Below are positions 9,732 to 16,344 of a stretch of 23,165 bases of DNA, piece by piece. How positions within the stretch are numbered: position 1 is the stretch's first letter; the number at the start of each line of letters is the position of its first letter. The notes beneath the pieces are model-generated. The model worked only from the letters and a program-made list of their open reading frames with translations. It was not told where the DNA came from and searched no databases. The position numbers and the translations under genes were made by a program. This DNA is from Irpex lacteus (lineage: Eukaryota; Basidiomycota; Agaricomycetes; Polyporales; Irpicaceae), in assembly GCA_001986395.2 (NCBI GenBank), contig MQVO02000140.1:1-23165 (forward strand). Reading direction: 5' to 3'.

Positions 9732-9899
9732 ACTGATCTGATAGTTATAGTAGCTTAGAGTTCTTTATCTCATATGGCTGTATGTATATTAAGTATATTC
9801 TCTTATAGTATCACAGGTTTAACTGGTAGTTTAGTATTATCAGTAGCTCATGGTTTTGTATCATCAGGTCTACTTATTAAAGTAGGAGAAGGGGAATAA
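9732..9899 (+). pseudogene. nad4: nad4 middle fragment (copy 1)
   Basis: The frame reads TDLIVIVA, then TAG where the family has a Tyr, then SSLSHMAVCILSIFSYSI and GSLVLSVAHGFVSSGLLI. This is the conserved TDLKxxxAYSSxSHM...LAHGFVSSGLF core of complex I subunit 4, including the histidine of AHGF. It ends in an altered KVGEGE and TAA instead of CVGxLYDR. One nonsense codon and the lost 3' part make it non-functional unless TAG is corrected. The same region is represented by a divergent copy on the minus strand at 13420-13672. Confidence 0.75.
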
Positions 9900-9916
9900 G
9901 ATTAAAAAGAAAGAAA

Positions 9917-9980
9917 GACTGTGTAATTTATTTAATTTTATTTTAAGTAGATTAAAAAAGTATTGATTGTCTTTATTTGC
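9917..9980. repeat. ATTTTATTTTAAGTAG repeat with extended tail
   Basis: The 35 bases shared with 6066 and 9091 are followed by TTAAAAAAGTATTGATTGTC then TTTATTTGC. The tail is repeated at 10637-10665. It starts 17 bases after the nad4 fragment stop. Confidence 0.8.
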
Positions 9981-9989
9981 ATCAACAAA

Positions 9990-10600
9990 ATCTCAGTCTC
10001 AGTAAAGTATTTCTAGTGCATGTGTTAGAAGTGTTGTTGGTAGTACTCAGCAGTGAACTGGTATGTATAGAAAAGTATAATAAAGATTTAGAAAGTGGAG
10101 TAATAAGTAATGAATGTAAATTTTTTAGAGTACCGTAGTGAAAACAATCTATATCTCTCTAATGAGGAATTAATATTATTGGGTTTAGAATTAGTTATTC
10201 TTCTATCAAATAACAGTAATTTAATAGAAGTTAAGGTAATAAAAAGGATAAATTAAAAAAGTACTTCCAACAAAGAGCCTAGTTTTTTTGGATAGATTTA
10301 TAAACCATTCTATACTTTTATCTGTTATCTAGAAATTATACAAAGAGTTATTGAAAATGAAAAACAAGATTTTACTGTTATACATAGACATAATAATATA
10401 TCTGATGCATACGTAGAAAGAATTATAAATACATTCCAACATCTTACATGAAAATGGGCGTTGTGTTCTAGTATTATATAATATATCTATAAACTCGAAG
10501 AATATAAAAATATAGCTAAAATAATACATAATACTATTCTTGATAGAGAATACCCTGCCGATTATATAGATAAAAGTACAAATATATTATATTCGGATTG
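9990..10600 (+). pseudogene. Unknown frame-broken reading frame
   Basis: I do not recognise the product. A frame near 10010-10135 reads LVHVLEVLLVVLSSELVC. An overlapping frame from the ATG at about 10108 reads NFLEYRSENNLYLSNEEL to a TAA near 10255. After a half palindrome at 10276-10293 a third open stretch (about 10329-10595) reads EIIQRVIENEKQDFTVIHRH, then HLTWKWALC with one TGA as Trp, an internal TAA near 10475, and NTILDREYPADYIDKS. The amino acid make-up is protein-like and charged, with no membrane segment. It may be one gene broken by small indels and a palindrome insertion, but it could also be two unrelated pieces. Confidence 0.35.
10276..10293. repeat. Half C4A6CTAG palindrome
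   Basis: GCCTAGTTTTTTTGGA right arm only. It lies between pieces of the unknown reading frame. Confidence 0.6.
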
Positions 10601-10636
10601 ATGCAAATGGTACTCGTCTTGACACTCCCCCCTAAA

Positions 10637-10665
10637 TTAAAAAAGTATTGATTGTCTTTATTTGC
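10637..10665. repeat. Tail of the dispersed repeat
   Basis: TTAAAAAAGTATTGATTGTC then TTTATTTGC, identical to 9952-9980 but without the ATTTTATTTTAAGTAG part. Confidence 0.75.
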
Positions 10666-10729
10666 TTTTATCGGAGATTCCTCATTCTAGTAAACTTTAT
10701 TACTATACAAATATATCGTATTATTCCCT

Positions 10730-10878
10730 TCATATCTTAAGGTTCCAATCCCTTTAGCTTTACAAGTATTTGATGAGACTATATTTAAGATTAGAAGACT
10801 GATTATCTCCAACCACGACCTCTTAGATTCTAAGTGGATTGTCTTAATACTCAGATAATCTTCTAGAGGTCTGGTTAA
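10730..10878 (+). ncRNA. 3' part of a group I intron upstream of nad5
   Basis: The strings CCAACCACGACCTCTTAG and CTAGAGGTCTGG can form a seven-base-pair P7 helix (GACCTCT/AGAGGTC), the hallmark of group I intron catalytic cores. The intron would end just before the nad5 exon that opens near 10879. The 5' part and its upstream exon were not found, so the intron start is unknown. Confidence 0.5.
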
Positions 10879-11756
10879 CTTCCTACATTTACCTACACAG
10901 CTATCCTTATCGGATCTCTATCTCTAATGGCTCTACCATTTATGACAGGGTTCTACAGTAAGGATCTAATCCTTGAAGTAGCTCTAGGACAATACGAAGT
11001 ATCTGGTACAATGGCATACTGGCTGGGAACAATTTCAGCTGTATTCACAGCCTTCTATTCATTCCGACTAGTATCACTAACATTCTTTACAACACCTAAT
11101 GCCCCTAAGGGTTACTATCTACATGCTCACGAAGCACCTATGATCATTGTAATTCCTCTGGTAATTCTATCAATCATGTCAATTGTATTTGGTTACATTG
11201 CAAAGGACATGTATGTGGGAGTAGGTACAGATTTCCTATCAACTGCTCTATACCAACACCCTAACCACATTACACTGATTGAAGCTGAATTCGGACTACC
11301 TCTACTAATGAAGCTACTACCTGCTATTGGTAGCCTATTCGGTGCTGGTCTAGCACTATATCTATACCATGTGGTACCTGCATTCACAATTGGTCTAACA
11401 AACGGACCTATTGGATATGCTGTATACTCATTCCTTAACGCAAAGTGGTACTGGGACGCCACTATTCAACGGTTTCATTATCAGTGCTTCACTACGAGTT
11501 GGACTTGTTATCTCTAAGGTTCTTGACCGAGGAGTTATCGAACTAGCTGGACCATACGGTCTAAGTACAGTTCTAACAGGAACAGGTCGATCTGTAGCTG
11601 CTTACGACACAGGTGTTATTACATCATACGCTCTATTACATCATGCTAGGGCTTGTATCACTAATCGGATCATTTAAGAACAGTACTCGAACACTTATTG
11701 AAACAGGACAATGTACTACTGCTAATAAGAAGGGTGCTCTAACAGTACAAGTATGA
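10879..11756 (+). pseudogene. nad5: nad5, C-terminal two-thirds with two +1 frame breaks
   Basis: Subunit 5 of complex I is a large proton-pumping membrane protein. The first block (10879-11460) reads FTYTAILIGSLSLMALPFMT, GFYSKDLILEVALGQ and YWLGTISAVFTAFYSFRL and continues without a stop to AKWYWDA. One extra base (A11461) moves the reading to LFNGFIISASLRVGLVISKV and DRGVIELAGPYGLS, up to SYAL at 11635. A second extra base (T11636) restores YIMLGLVSLIGSFKNS, ending GALTVQV and TGA at 11754. All three blocks are strongly conserved and in the right order, so the gene is nearly intact. Two single-base insertions, programmed +1 shifts or base-calling errors are all possible. Leu is mostly CTA and Trp is TGG. 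If TGA is Trp here the frame runs to TAA at 11820. The 5' third is missing; a group I intron core precedes it. Confidence 0.85.
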
Positions 11757-12036
11757 TTAGTCAACGAACTACTGCATTTAATCATCAATACTCCCCATCA
11801 ATTAAGTTTAAGTTTTAATTAAAAGTGGGTAAAATGGAGACGGAAGAGGTAGATAAAATCAAGGGTCAGATGGCTCATTGCAGAGAACCGGGTTGCATTT
11901 TAATATTTATAGTGGGAAATATCCTATTCATTTACAACTTACCCCTCATAATGCCGAAAATACTCATGACAGTGTCATGAATGGGCCTAATTATAGAGAT
12001 TATGGGGTTATGCCTAATTTAATAAATGAAATGGGG
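11757..12036. other. Spacer with an unassigned open stretch
   Basis: A frame at 11878-12084 (LHFNIYSGKYPIHLQLTPHN) is open on the plus strand but overlaps the better-supported nad4L piece on the other strand at its end, and I cannot assign it. TTTAAGTTTTAATTAAAAG near 11808 resembles part of the AT palindrome family. Confidence 0.3.
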
Positions 12037-12174
12037 TCCTATAGCACTTTCAGCTCCTGCAGTAGCAATAATAATAATAATTGAATAAATTGTTCCAATT
12101 GTATCGTTATCATTATAAGCCATAATAGAACTAGAATGGTTACAGAAAGAAGCATCAGTTCAATAATCACAATG
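12037..12174 (-). pseudogene. nad4L: nad4L fragment, frame-broken
   Basis: On the minus strand the first frame reads IVIIELMLLSVTILV, and the next frame reads SSIMAYNDNDTIGTIYSI then ATAGAESAIG. Together these match the short complex I subunit 4L: the IEIMLLSVTxLVxxSS helix, then the DDxxGQxYxI segment, then AxAGAESAIGL. The invariant Glu of AAESAIG is present, as is the first-helix Glu. One base is missing or added at the LV/SS junction. The first helix and the last 15-20 residues are absent, with the frame running into unrelated sequence after AIG. Confidence 0.72.
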
Positions 12175-12222
12175 AGTTAAATTAAAAATAATTAGATATA
12201 TAATTAAAATATAAAATAAAAT

Positions 12223-12432
12223 AAGAGAATTATTTTATGGGAGCCTCTGTTACCTCCATTATTACACCACTGTTACCTCCAATATTTCCACCACTGTTCC
12301 GCTATTACCATTATTATTACTAGCATTATCATTTCTTCTCCCACGTATACTTTGTTCAACTGCAGCTCCAGCACCTACAACACCAGCTCCTTTAACAATT
12401 CCATTGATAATTTTTCACCTATTTTCTTTCCT
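12223..12432 (-). pseudogene. Gly/Asn-rich unknown fragment
   Basis: On the minus strand a frame (with one TGA as Trp) reads INGIVKGAGVVGAGAAVEQS, then IRGRRNDNASNNNGN. A shifted frame continues SGGNIGGNSGVIMEVTEAP. The first part has the spacing of a glycine-zipper helix and the second is a GGN repeat. I cannot name it; the low-complexity polar end recalls the tail of the plasmid-like protein at 632-2457. Confidence 0.3.
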
Positions 12433-12467
12433 GGATAAAAAAAGTAAAACTAACTAGCTTGTGTGGG

Positions 12468-12494
12468 TAATTAAAATTTAATTAAATTTTAATA
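12468..12494. repeat. AT palindrome
   Basis: TAATTAAAATTTAATTAAAT followed by TTTAATA. It lies 45 bases before the rps3 fragment. Confidence 0.75.
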
Positions 12495-12539
12495 ACTATC
12501 TTATTTTATTATTTTTGTCATCTTCCATCTCACATTTGT

Positions 12540-12623
12540 GGTATTCGTATTCAACTATCAGGAAGACTTGCCACAGAACGAGTTATCCCTCGTGTTACGA
12601 AAAATGTGAATGTGTTTGGATAA
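12540..12623 (+). pseudogene. rps3: rps3 C-terminal fragment
   Basis: The frame reads GIRIQLSGRLATERVIPRVT and ends in TAA at 12621. It resembles the conserved GxxxxxxGRLxxxRxxPR segment near the end of fungal mitochondrial ribosomal protein S3, a small-subunit protein. Only about 27 codons are present and the usual lysine-rich end is missing. No upstream coding was found, so this is a relic. The call rests on one short motif. Confidence 0.5.
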
Positions 12624-12686
12624 TAAAAGTAAAGTAAAGAATATATGTCACCCTCTTCCGAGAGAAATAAAAGTTTTTCTTTTTAT

Positions 12687-12712
12687 AATTCTAACTAGTT
12701 TTTTTTGGGGAT
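12687..12712. repeat. Half C4A6CTAG palindrome at the nad2 break
   Basis: AATTCTAACTAGTTTTTTTT then GGGGAT. On the minus strand nad2 coding runs straight into its CCCC end. Confidence 0.8.
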
Positions 12713-12960
12713 TGTGTAACAGTAGTTGCATGAATTAGACCTGAGTATAGTCCAACTCCTACAACAAATGATTTTAGAGACACTGTACTAAAACAATTGT
12801 ATGATAGTGCTGCTGCAAATAGCAGTGCGATAACTACGTTTCGTGTAAATAGAGTAGCTGAGATTTAGCCTTTTGTACTAGAGCGTTTTGTGGTTCAGTA
12901 GAAATTGCTGTAGAAGATAGCGGAATCGCTAGTACAAGAGCAAAAAAGTAATTGTATGCT
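12713..12960 (-). pseudogene. nad2: nad2 N-terminal fragment cut by a palindrome
   Basis: On the minus strand one frame reads FFALVLAIPLSSTAIST and ends at ALVQKAKS. A shifted frame continues SATLFTRNVVIALLFAAALS, then KSFVVGVGLYSGLIHATTVT and Q. This matches the start of fungal NADH dehydrogenase subunit 2, where an alternating hydrophobic helix precedes GxGLYxGLxHxTxxTQ. The frame change lies near 12862. Immediately after the TQ codons the sequence becomes the CCCCAAAAAA arm of the palindromic repeat and coding stops. Leucines are mainly CTA. Confidence 0.65.
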
Positions 12961-12999
12961 TGATTGAGTATGTACTATCGTCTAAGGATTGTGCCAGAA

Positions 13000-13419
13000 G
13001 CAAATATAATATATACAAGTTACGCTGATCGAACGAGTATTAACCGCTACTCTATATGATATAAGCTTTACTAGTAAGGCGAAAGTAATTACCATTATAC
13101 AACACTTGCTTTCCCATTGATAATGGTAGAGCACCGCAGAAGAGTAGAACTTTTATCGCCTTGTCTGAAGCAAGGTAGTTACCTTTAATCTAGCAGTGCT
13201 AGTATATTAGACTAGTGAGGGGACTTTAACCTTTACGGCGTAGAAGCCACATGTTAAGCGAAGCTGTCACTCCTAAATACTGATTGTTTAGTATATTAAT
13301 TAGTTTAATACTAGTGGTGGGACTTGAACCTTTAAGACCTTTTTGTCAACGCAACATAAATTAAAAAGGAGGGGAGGACTAGGTTTACTTTTATTGCTTC
13401 AGGGCACAAGTTAATTCTT
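13000..13419. other. GC-richer non-coding stretch with stems and tRNA-like remnants
   Basis: There is no open frame of note, yet the base composition is more balanced than the spacers. TACCATTAT at about 13091 and ATAATGGTA at about 13121 can form a nine-base-pair stem. Two tRNA-3'-half-like segments on the minus strand end in the same way: CTAGTGAGGGGACTTTAACC at 13212 and CTAGTGGTGGGACTTGAACC at about 13310. Neither gives a complete cloverleaf. This could be an eroded RNA gene, an intron, or decayed tRNAs. Confidence 0.35.
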
Positions 13420-13672
13420 TTCTTTTCTATTACTTGAGTAACTCCTCTGTAGAAAGATATTACTCTTGTTTGAGAACTATCATATAATACACCTCCTGCA
13501 CAAATAAATAGTCCAGGTGAAACTAGTCCTTTAGCTAATCCTAAGTTAATAGCACCTTCCCCCCAAAAAAACTAGTTAGAATTATTTCTAATTCCTAGTT
13601 TTTTGGGTTAGCTTGTATACTGTTACTAAAAACAGCTAAAAGATAAACTGCAGCTTGAGAAACTGAACTAAA
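13420..13672 (-). pseudogene. nad4: nad4 middle fragment (copy 2), split by a palindrome insertion
   Basis: On the minus strand the frame reads FSSVSQAAVYLLAVFSNSI then QA (13672-13610). Fifty bases of palindromic repeat follow, and the gene resumes EGAINLGLAKGLVSPGLFIC, AGGVLYDSSQTRVISFY and RGVTQ to about 13430. This is the same complex I subunit 4 core as at 9732-9899 plus its continuation (LYDRxxTRxxxYYRG), but diverged: the family's AHGF histidine is changed (AKGL). The Leu codon expected between QA and EG is replaced by the element, whose length breaks the frame. Past 13672 the sequence becomes AAAAAACTAATAATTTCT, itself a palindrome arm, so the piece is bounded by the same repeat on its 5' side. 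Confidence 0.75.
13560..13609. mobile_element. C4A6CTAG palindrome inserted in nad4
   Basis: CCCCCAAAAAAACTAG and CTAGTTTTTTGGG arms with the inner TTAGAA/TTCTAA pair, about 50 bases, lie exactly between two contiguous parts of nad4. This shows the element is an insertion rather than an ancestral spacer. No coding capacity and no obvious target duplication. Confidence 0.8.
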
Positions 13673-14111
13673 CAAAAAACTAATAATTTCTATTATTTTT
13701 GTAGAAATAATTATAACCTTTAATTAATCTCAACCTGAGGATGAGATTTGCAGGGTGATAAAAGGCCATTCTGCAGGTTAAAGTACAAATTTCATTATAA
13801 ACAAAGATGAATAGTAAATGAGGAGTAGGGTTATTAAGGAGACCTGCACTAAGTTGTATCGGCATTAATTTAATTAAATATAAAAAGTTACAAAAACATT
13901 CTTCAATAAAAATATAATTAACCTACAAAATAACAGGTGGTGGTTACTCCTATAATTGCTTACGATAATTGCGATCTTTTAAAATTAAAAATTATTTTTC
14001 TTCCTATTAAAAAAAGTATTAAAGTTAAATCATTGTTTGATTACTATAAAGTAAATTATTTTAAAAAGTAGTCAAAAGTGATTATCCACTACTATCCTGT
14101 TAGATAATCTC
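13673..14111. other. AT-rich spacer
   Basis: No conserved gene was recognised. A palindrome arm (AAAAAACTAATAATTTCT) starts it. TAAAATTAAAAATTATTTTT followed by CTTCCTA at about 13979-14005 recurs at about 14524-14549. Confidence 0.5.
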
Positions 14112-14160
14112 CTGCCTGATGCCGCCTTCGGAGGCCTCGCATCCGACGGTGGCTATCATC
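14112..14160. other. GC-rich nested hairpin
   Basis: In a region otherwise about 80 percent AT, GATGCCGCC pairs with GGTGGCTATC. An inner TCGGA pairs with TCCGA around a GGCCTCGCA loop. It resembles the GC clusters or double-hairpin elements known from some fungal mitochondrial DNAs. GATGCCGCC also occurs at about 5938. Confidence 0.6.
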
Positions 14161-14912
14161 TCCTTAAAAAATAAGCCTCCCTCTGAATAAGTGTGTACCC
14201 CCTTACTATTATTTGCTATAACCATAATAACCCGATAATTATAAATATTGTATAACTAATTAGGTTAAAATTATAAACTATTGTTCTCCCTTTTTTTTAT
14301 AAATAAAAAGGATTCAAGTAAAAACTTTTCCACCCTATTGATTTAATAACAATAAACACTATTGAATATAACTACCTAATTTTTAATAAACTAAGCTGTT
14401 TAGGGTTATTTACAACTGCGCCTAATATAATCTTGAATAAAAACAACCTACAGCTAAAAATTAAACACTGTTGTTCATAACACCTATAAACTATTATTAT
14501 ATTTATGATAATTTTATTTAGTTAAATTAAAAATTATTTTTCTTCCTAGGTTTACTTTTATTGTAAAAATTTTTCTTTTTATAATTCTCTATAATATTAT
14601 ACATATAAACTTAATCCAATAGAGAAGGAATAATCTCTAAATAAATTTAAAGATTCTCCCTCCCCTATTCTTTTATTTATATTTTTTTATTTTTTGTTTT
14701 TAAATTTATGTTTAAGAAAATAAAATTTATACTCTCTTATATAATTAAATACTTTTTTTATTTAGATATATAAAAATAATTAAATAATAAGTAACTAAAA
14801 TAATAATTAAATAATTAAATATTTATAAAATTTTAAAGTTCTATAAATCTATTCCTTATATTAAGGGATAAATAACTTTTAATTAAATTAAATTTATAAT
14901 AAATTTGGGGGA
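14161..14912. other. AT-rich patchwork spacer
   Basis: Segments of 14524-14675 match four other places end to end: 13979-14005, 13379-13396 (AGGTTTACTTTTATTG), 12673-12690 (TTTTTCTTTTTATAATTCT) and 3733-3763. The CCCTTTTTTTTATAAATAAAAAGG hairpin is near 14289. No gene was recognised. Confidence 0.55.
14778..14826. repeat. Inverted repeat, left arm (with 15246-15293)
   Basis: ATTAAATAATAAGTAACTAA followed by AATAATAATTAAATAATTAA is the reverse complement of about 15247-15293, across roughly 45 bases. The pair encloses atp8, tRNA-Ile and tRNA-Phe. Confidence 0.7.
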
Positions 14913-15050
14913 TTAATACCATTTTTCTTTTTAAATCAATTATTTTACGGTTATATAATCTTATTCGCCTTATTAGTATTAGTTTCATGAGTAATTTTAC
15001 CATATCTTTTACAGTTACAAATCGTGAGATTATTAATAACTAAATTATAA
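14913..15050 (+). CDS. atp8: ATP synthase subunit 8, start not found
   Basis: Subunit 8 is a short single-helix protein of the membrane part of F1Fo ATP synthase. The frame reads LIPFFFLNQLFYGYIILFAL, then LVLVSWVILPYLLQLQIV, RLLITKL and TAA. The IPFFFLNQ start, one central hydrophobic helix and a short basic end ending in KL are characteristic of fungal subunit 8, normally MPQLxPFYFxNQ and about 48 residues. TGA encodes the Trp of SWVI, so code 4 applies to this gene. The initial MPQ is missing: the bases before LIP read GGG GGA, with no ATG in frame. The 5' end may be altered, or a non-standard start may be used. It is followed eight bases later by tRNA-Ile, suggesting co-transcription and tRNA-punctuated processing. 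Confidence 0.7.
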
Positions 15051-15057
15051 TATAAAT

Positions 15058-15129
15058 AAGTCTATTATTTAATGGTTTAAAATATCTCCTTGATAAGGAG
15101 GCAATAGATGTTCGATCCATCTTAGACTT
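15058..15129 (+). tRNA. trnI: tRNA-Ile (GAU)
   Basis: The acceptor arms AAGTCTA and TAGACTT pair perfectly. The anticodon stem CTCC/GGAG holds TTGATAA with anticodon GAU, and the T arm is AGATG TTCGATC CATCT. It lies between atp8 and tRNA-Phe. Confidence 0.88.
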
Positions 15130-15132
15130 AAA

Positions 15133-15205
15133 GTTCCCATAGCTTAATTTGGTTAGAGCAATAAATTGAAGCTTTATTGATAAAAGTTCAAGTCTTTTTG
15201 GGGAC
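15133..15205 (+). tRNA. trnF: tRNA-Phe (GAA)
   Basis: Acceptor arms GTTCCCA and TGGGGAC pair (one T-G wobble). The anticodon arm ATAAA/TTTAT encloses TTGAAGC, anticodon GAA. The T arm is AAAAG TTCAAGT CTTTT. It starts three bases after tRNA-Ile. Confidence 0.88.
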
Positions 15206-15245
15206 CCTATTCTTTTATTTATATTTTTATTTTTTGTTTTTAAAT

Positions 15246-15293
15246 TTAAAAATATTTAATTATTTAATTATTATTTTAGTTACTTATTATTTA
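15246..15293. repeat. Inverted repeat, right arm
   Basis: AAATATTTAATTATTTAATT then ATTATTTTAGTTACTTATTA, the reverse complement of 14778-14826. The bases just before it (ATTCTTTTATTTATATTTTT) are instead a direct copy of 14668-14690. Confidence 0.7.
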
Positions 15294-15362
15294 ATTAAAT
15301 CTATTTATATAATAGAGTATTTCTTATATTTTATCTTTTAATATTATTTTATTAATATCCCT

Positions 15363-15412
15363 CCCCCCAAAAAAACTAGTTAGAATTAATTCTAATTCCT
15401 AGTTTTTTGGGG
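15363..15412. repeat. C4A6CTAG palindrome
   Basis: CCCCCCAAAAAAACTAG and CTAGTTTTTTGGGG with the inner TTAGAATTAATTCTAA, a nearly perfect 24-base-pair hairpin and the most symmetrical copy. Confidence 0.88.
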
Positions 15413-15624
15413 ATTTATTCAAGAATTTATCAGACTATTCTTATTTACTTTTTATATTTTTCTTTAAGGAGCTCTCGATTATAATTATTATCTTTATTCA
15501 ATTTATTTTATTTCTTTAGTATCTTAATCTTCCCCCTTTCACTTGAGTTGTGTTTTTAGGGGATGTTTAGTTTAATTTAAATACTCTGTTTTTAAAAAGA
15601 GGAATAATCTAGAATTAAAGATAA
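15413..15624. other. AT-rich spacer
   Basis: No feature beyond low-complexity AT sequence was seen. Confidence 0.4.
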
Positions 15625-15807
15625 ATTTCTTTAGTTATCTCATTTTATTTACATCTAGCTAGTGAGAATCCTACAGACCTCACAGTACTGAATAGTGTAC
15701 TAGCTATCCACGGTATCAGTCTTACTGAAGAGGAATTCAAGATTCTAGAAGGAATATCTCCAGTGACACTACCTTTCCCTTTAATAAATTTCTTTAACAA
15801 GGAATAG
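15625..15807 (+). pseudogene. Unknown short reading frame
   Basis: The frame is open without a start codon from 15625 and reads SENPTDLTVLNSVLAIHGIS, then LTEEEFKILEGISPVTLPFP and L, to TAG at 15805. The composition is protein-like and CTA-containing. A partial echo of its end (SVSPFPLI, 16101-16124) lies just upstream of the cob start, so it may belong to an intron or exon extension duplicated here. I cannot assign a function. Confidence 0.35.
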
Positions 15808-15862
15808 AGTACAGGTAATCCACCTTTTTATTATTTATTTTAAATATATTTAACAAATTAAT

Positions 15863-15934
15863 AATCTTAGCCAGACTTGAACTGGCATTTCAGAACTGGC
15901 AAGCCCTGTATTTTACCATTAAATTCATAAGATC
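15863..15934 (-). tRNA. tRNA, probably Gly (GCC), with an odd anticodon arm
   Basis: On the minus strand GATCTTA and TAAGATT form the acceptor, and the T arm is GCCAG TTCAAGT CTGGC. The D region TTTAATGGTAAAA is typical of tRNA-Gly. The anticodon arm CAGGGCTTGCCAGTTCTG is one base too long for a standard 5-7-5 fold: it gives six pairs with a six-base loop or five pairs with eight. The anticodon could be GCC (Gly) or UGC (Ala). I favour Gly because of the D arm and the purine after the anticodon. Confidence 0.6.
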
Positions 15935-15935
15935 A

Positions 15936-16005
15936 GCTAGTGGTCAGAATCGAACTGACATTTAAATATTTTATAATTTTAGTTTTACCTTTAAACTACA
16001 CTGAC
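15936..16005 (-). tRNA. tRNA with unresolved anticodon and an acceptor mismatch
   Basis: One base from the previous tRNA. On the minus strand the acceptor arms GTCAGTG and CACTAGC pair except C3-A70, with T2-G71. The D arm is GTTTAAAGGTAAAAC and the T arm is GTCAG TTCGATT CTGAC. The anticodon arm AAAATTATAAAATATTT is all A/T and pairs badly; the formal anticodon is UAA (Leu), but position 33 is then A. It may be a decaying gene, or need 5' editing of the acceptor as known in some chytrid and amoeba mitochondria. Confidence 0.5.
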
Positions 16006-16010
16006 AGTAC

Positions 16011-16029
16011 CAAAAAACTAGTTAGAATT
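16011..16029. repeat. Half C4A6CTAG palindrome
   Basis: CCAAAAAACTAGTTAGAATT, six bases from the 5' end of the unresolved tRNA. Confidence 0.7.
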
Positions 16030-16169
16030 CTTTCTCCTCAATTTAAATATCTTTTTATTCTGTAGAAGCAGCTAGCTAAGCCTTCAGTATCACCCTTTCC
16101 ATTAATAGCTAATTGAAATTAAAGCCTACGGGTAAAGACTATAAGACTAATTTTTTGTTTACGAAGACT

Positions 16170-16247
16170 ATGCGAGTACTAAAGAGTAACTCTATTCTAT
16201 CAATCGTTAACAGCTACGTTGTTGACTCACCTAAGCCAGTTAACCTA
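16170..16247 (+). pseudogene. cob: cob, first 26 codons only
   Basis: Cytochrome b is the heme-binding membrane core of complex III. From ATG 16170 the frame reads MRVLKSNSILSIVNSYVVDS then PKPVNL. This is the family's highly conserved start (MRxLKSxPxLxxVNSYxxDSPxPxNxSYLW). After NL the sequence turns into AT-rich DNA (TTTAATAAATTTTTATTTTA) and the expected SYLWNFGS is lost. Either an intron begins here and the rest lies outside the window, or the gene was cut. The AT palindrome at 16311 is close to the break. The frame is open upstream to 16113, but homology begins at the ATG. Codons are CTA-rich. Confidence 0.75.
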
Positions 16248-16310
16248 TTTAATAAATTTTTATTTTATGATTTACTGATTCACAAGCAATATCTAGAATA
16301 TATTGTGGGT

Positions 16311-16344
16311 ATTATTAAAATTTAATTAAATTAAATTTTAATTA
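16311..16344. repeat. AT palindrome, extended
   Basis: ATTATTAAAATTTAATTAAA then TTAAATTTTAATTA. It has an extra TTAAA relative to 9678-9705 and lies 64 bases after the cob break. Confidence 0.75.

Noticed and set aside
9732..9899. TAG read as leucine (code known in some chytrid mitochondria)
   Set aside because: The in-frame TAG in nad4 stands where the family has Tyr, not Leu, and nad1 uses TAG as its terminal stop at the expected length.
13205..13265. Suppressor-like tRNA with a CUA anticodon
   Set aside because: A loop TTCTAC can be forced on the minus strand, but the acceptor and T stems do not pair adequately.
13680..13865. Minus-strand 61-codon frame
   Set aside because: It has no recognisable homology, lies between palindrome debris and spacer, and its tail is composed of repeat-derived AT sequence.
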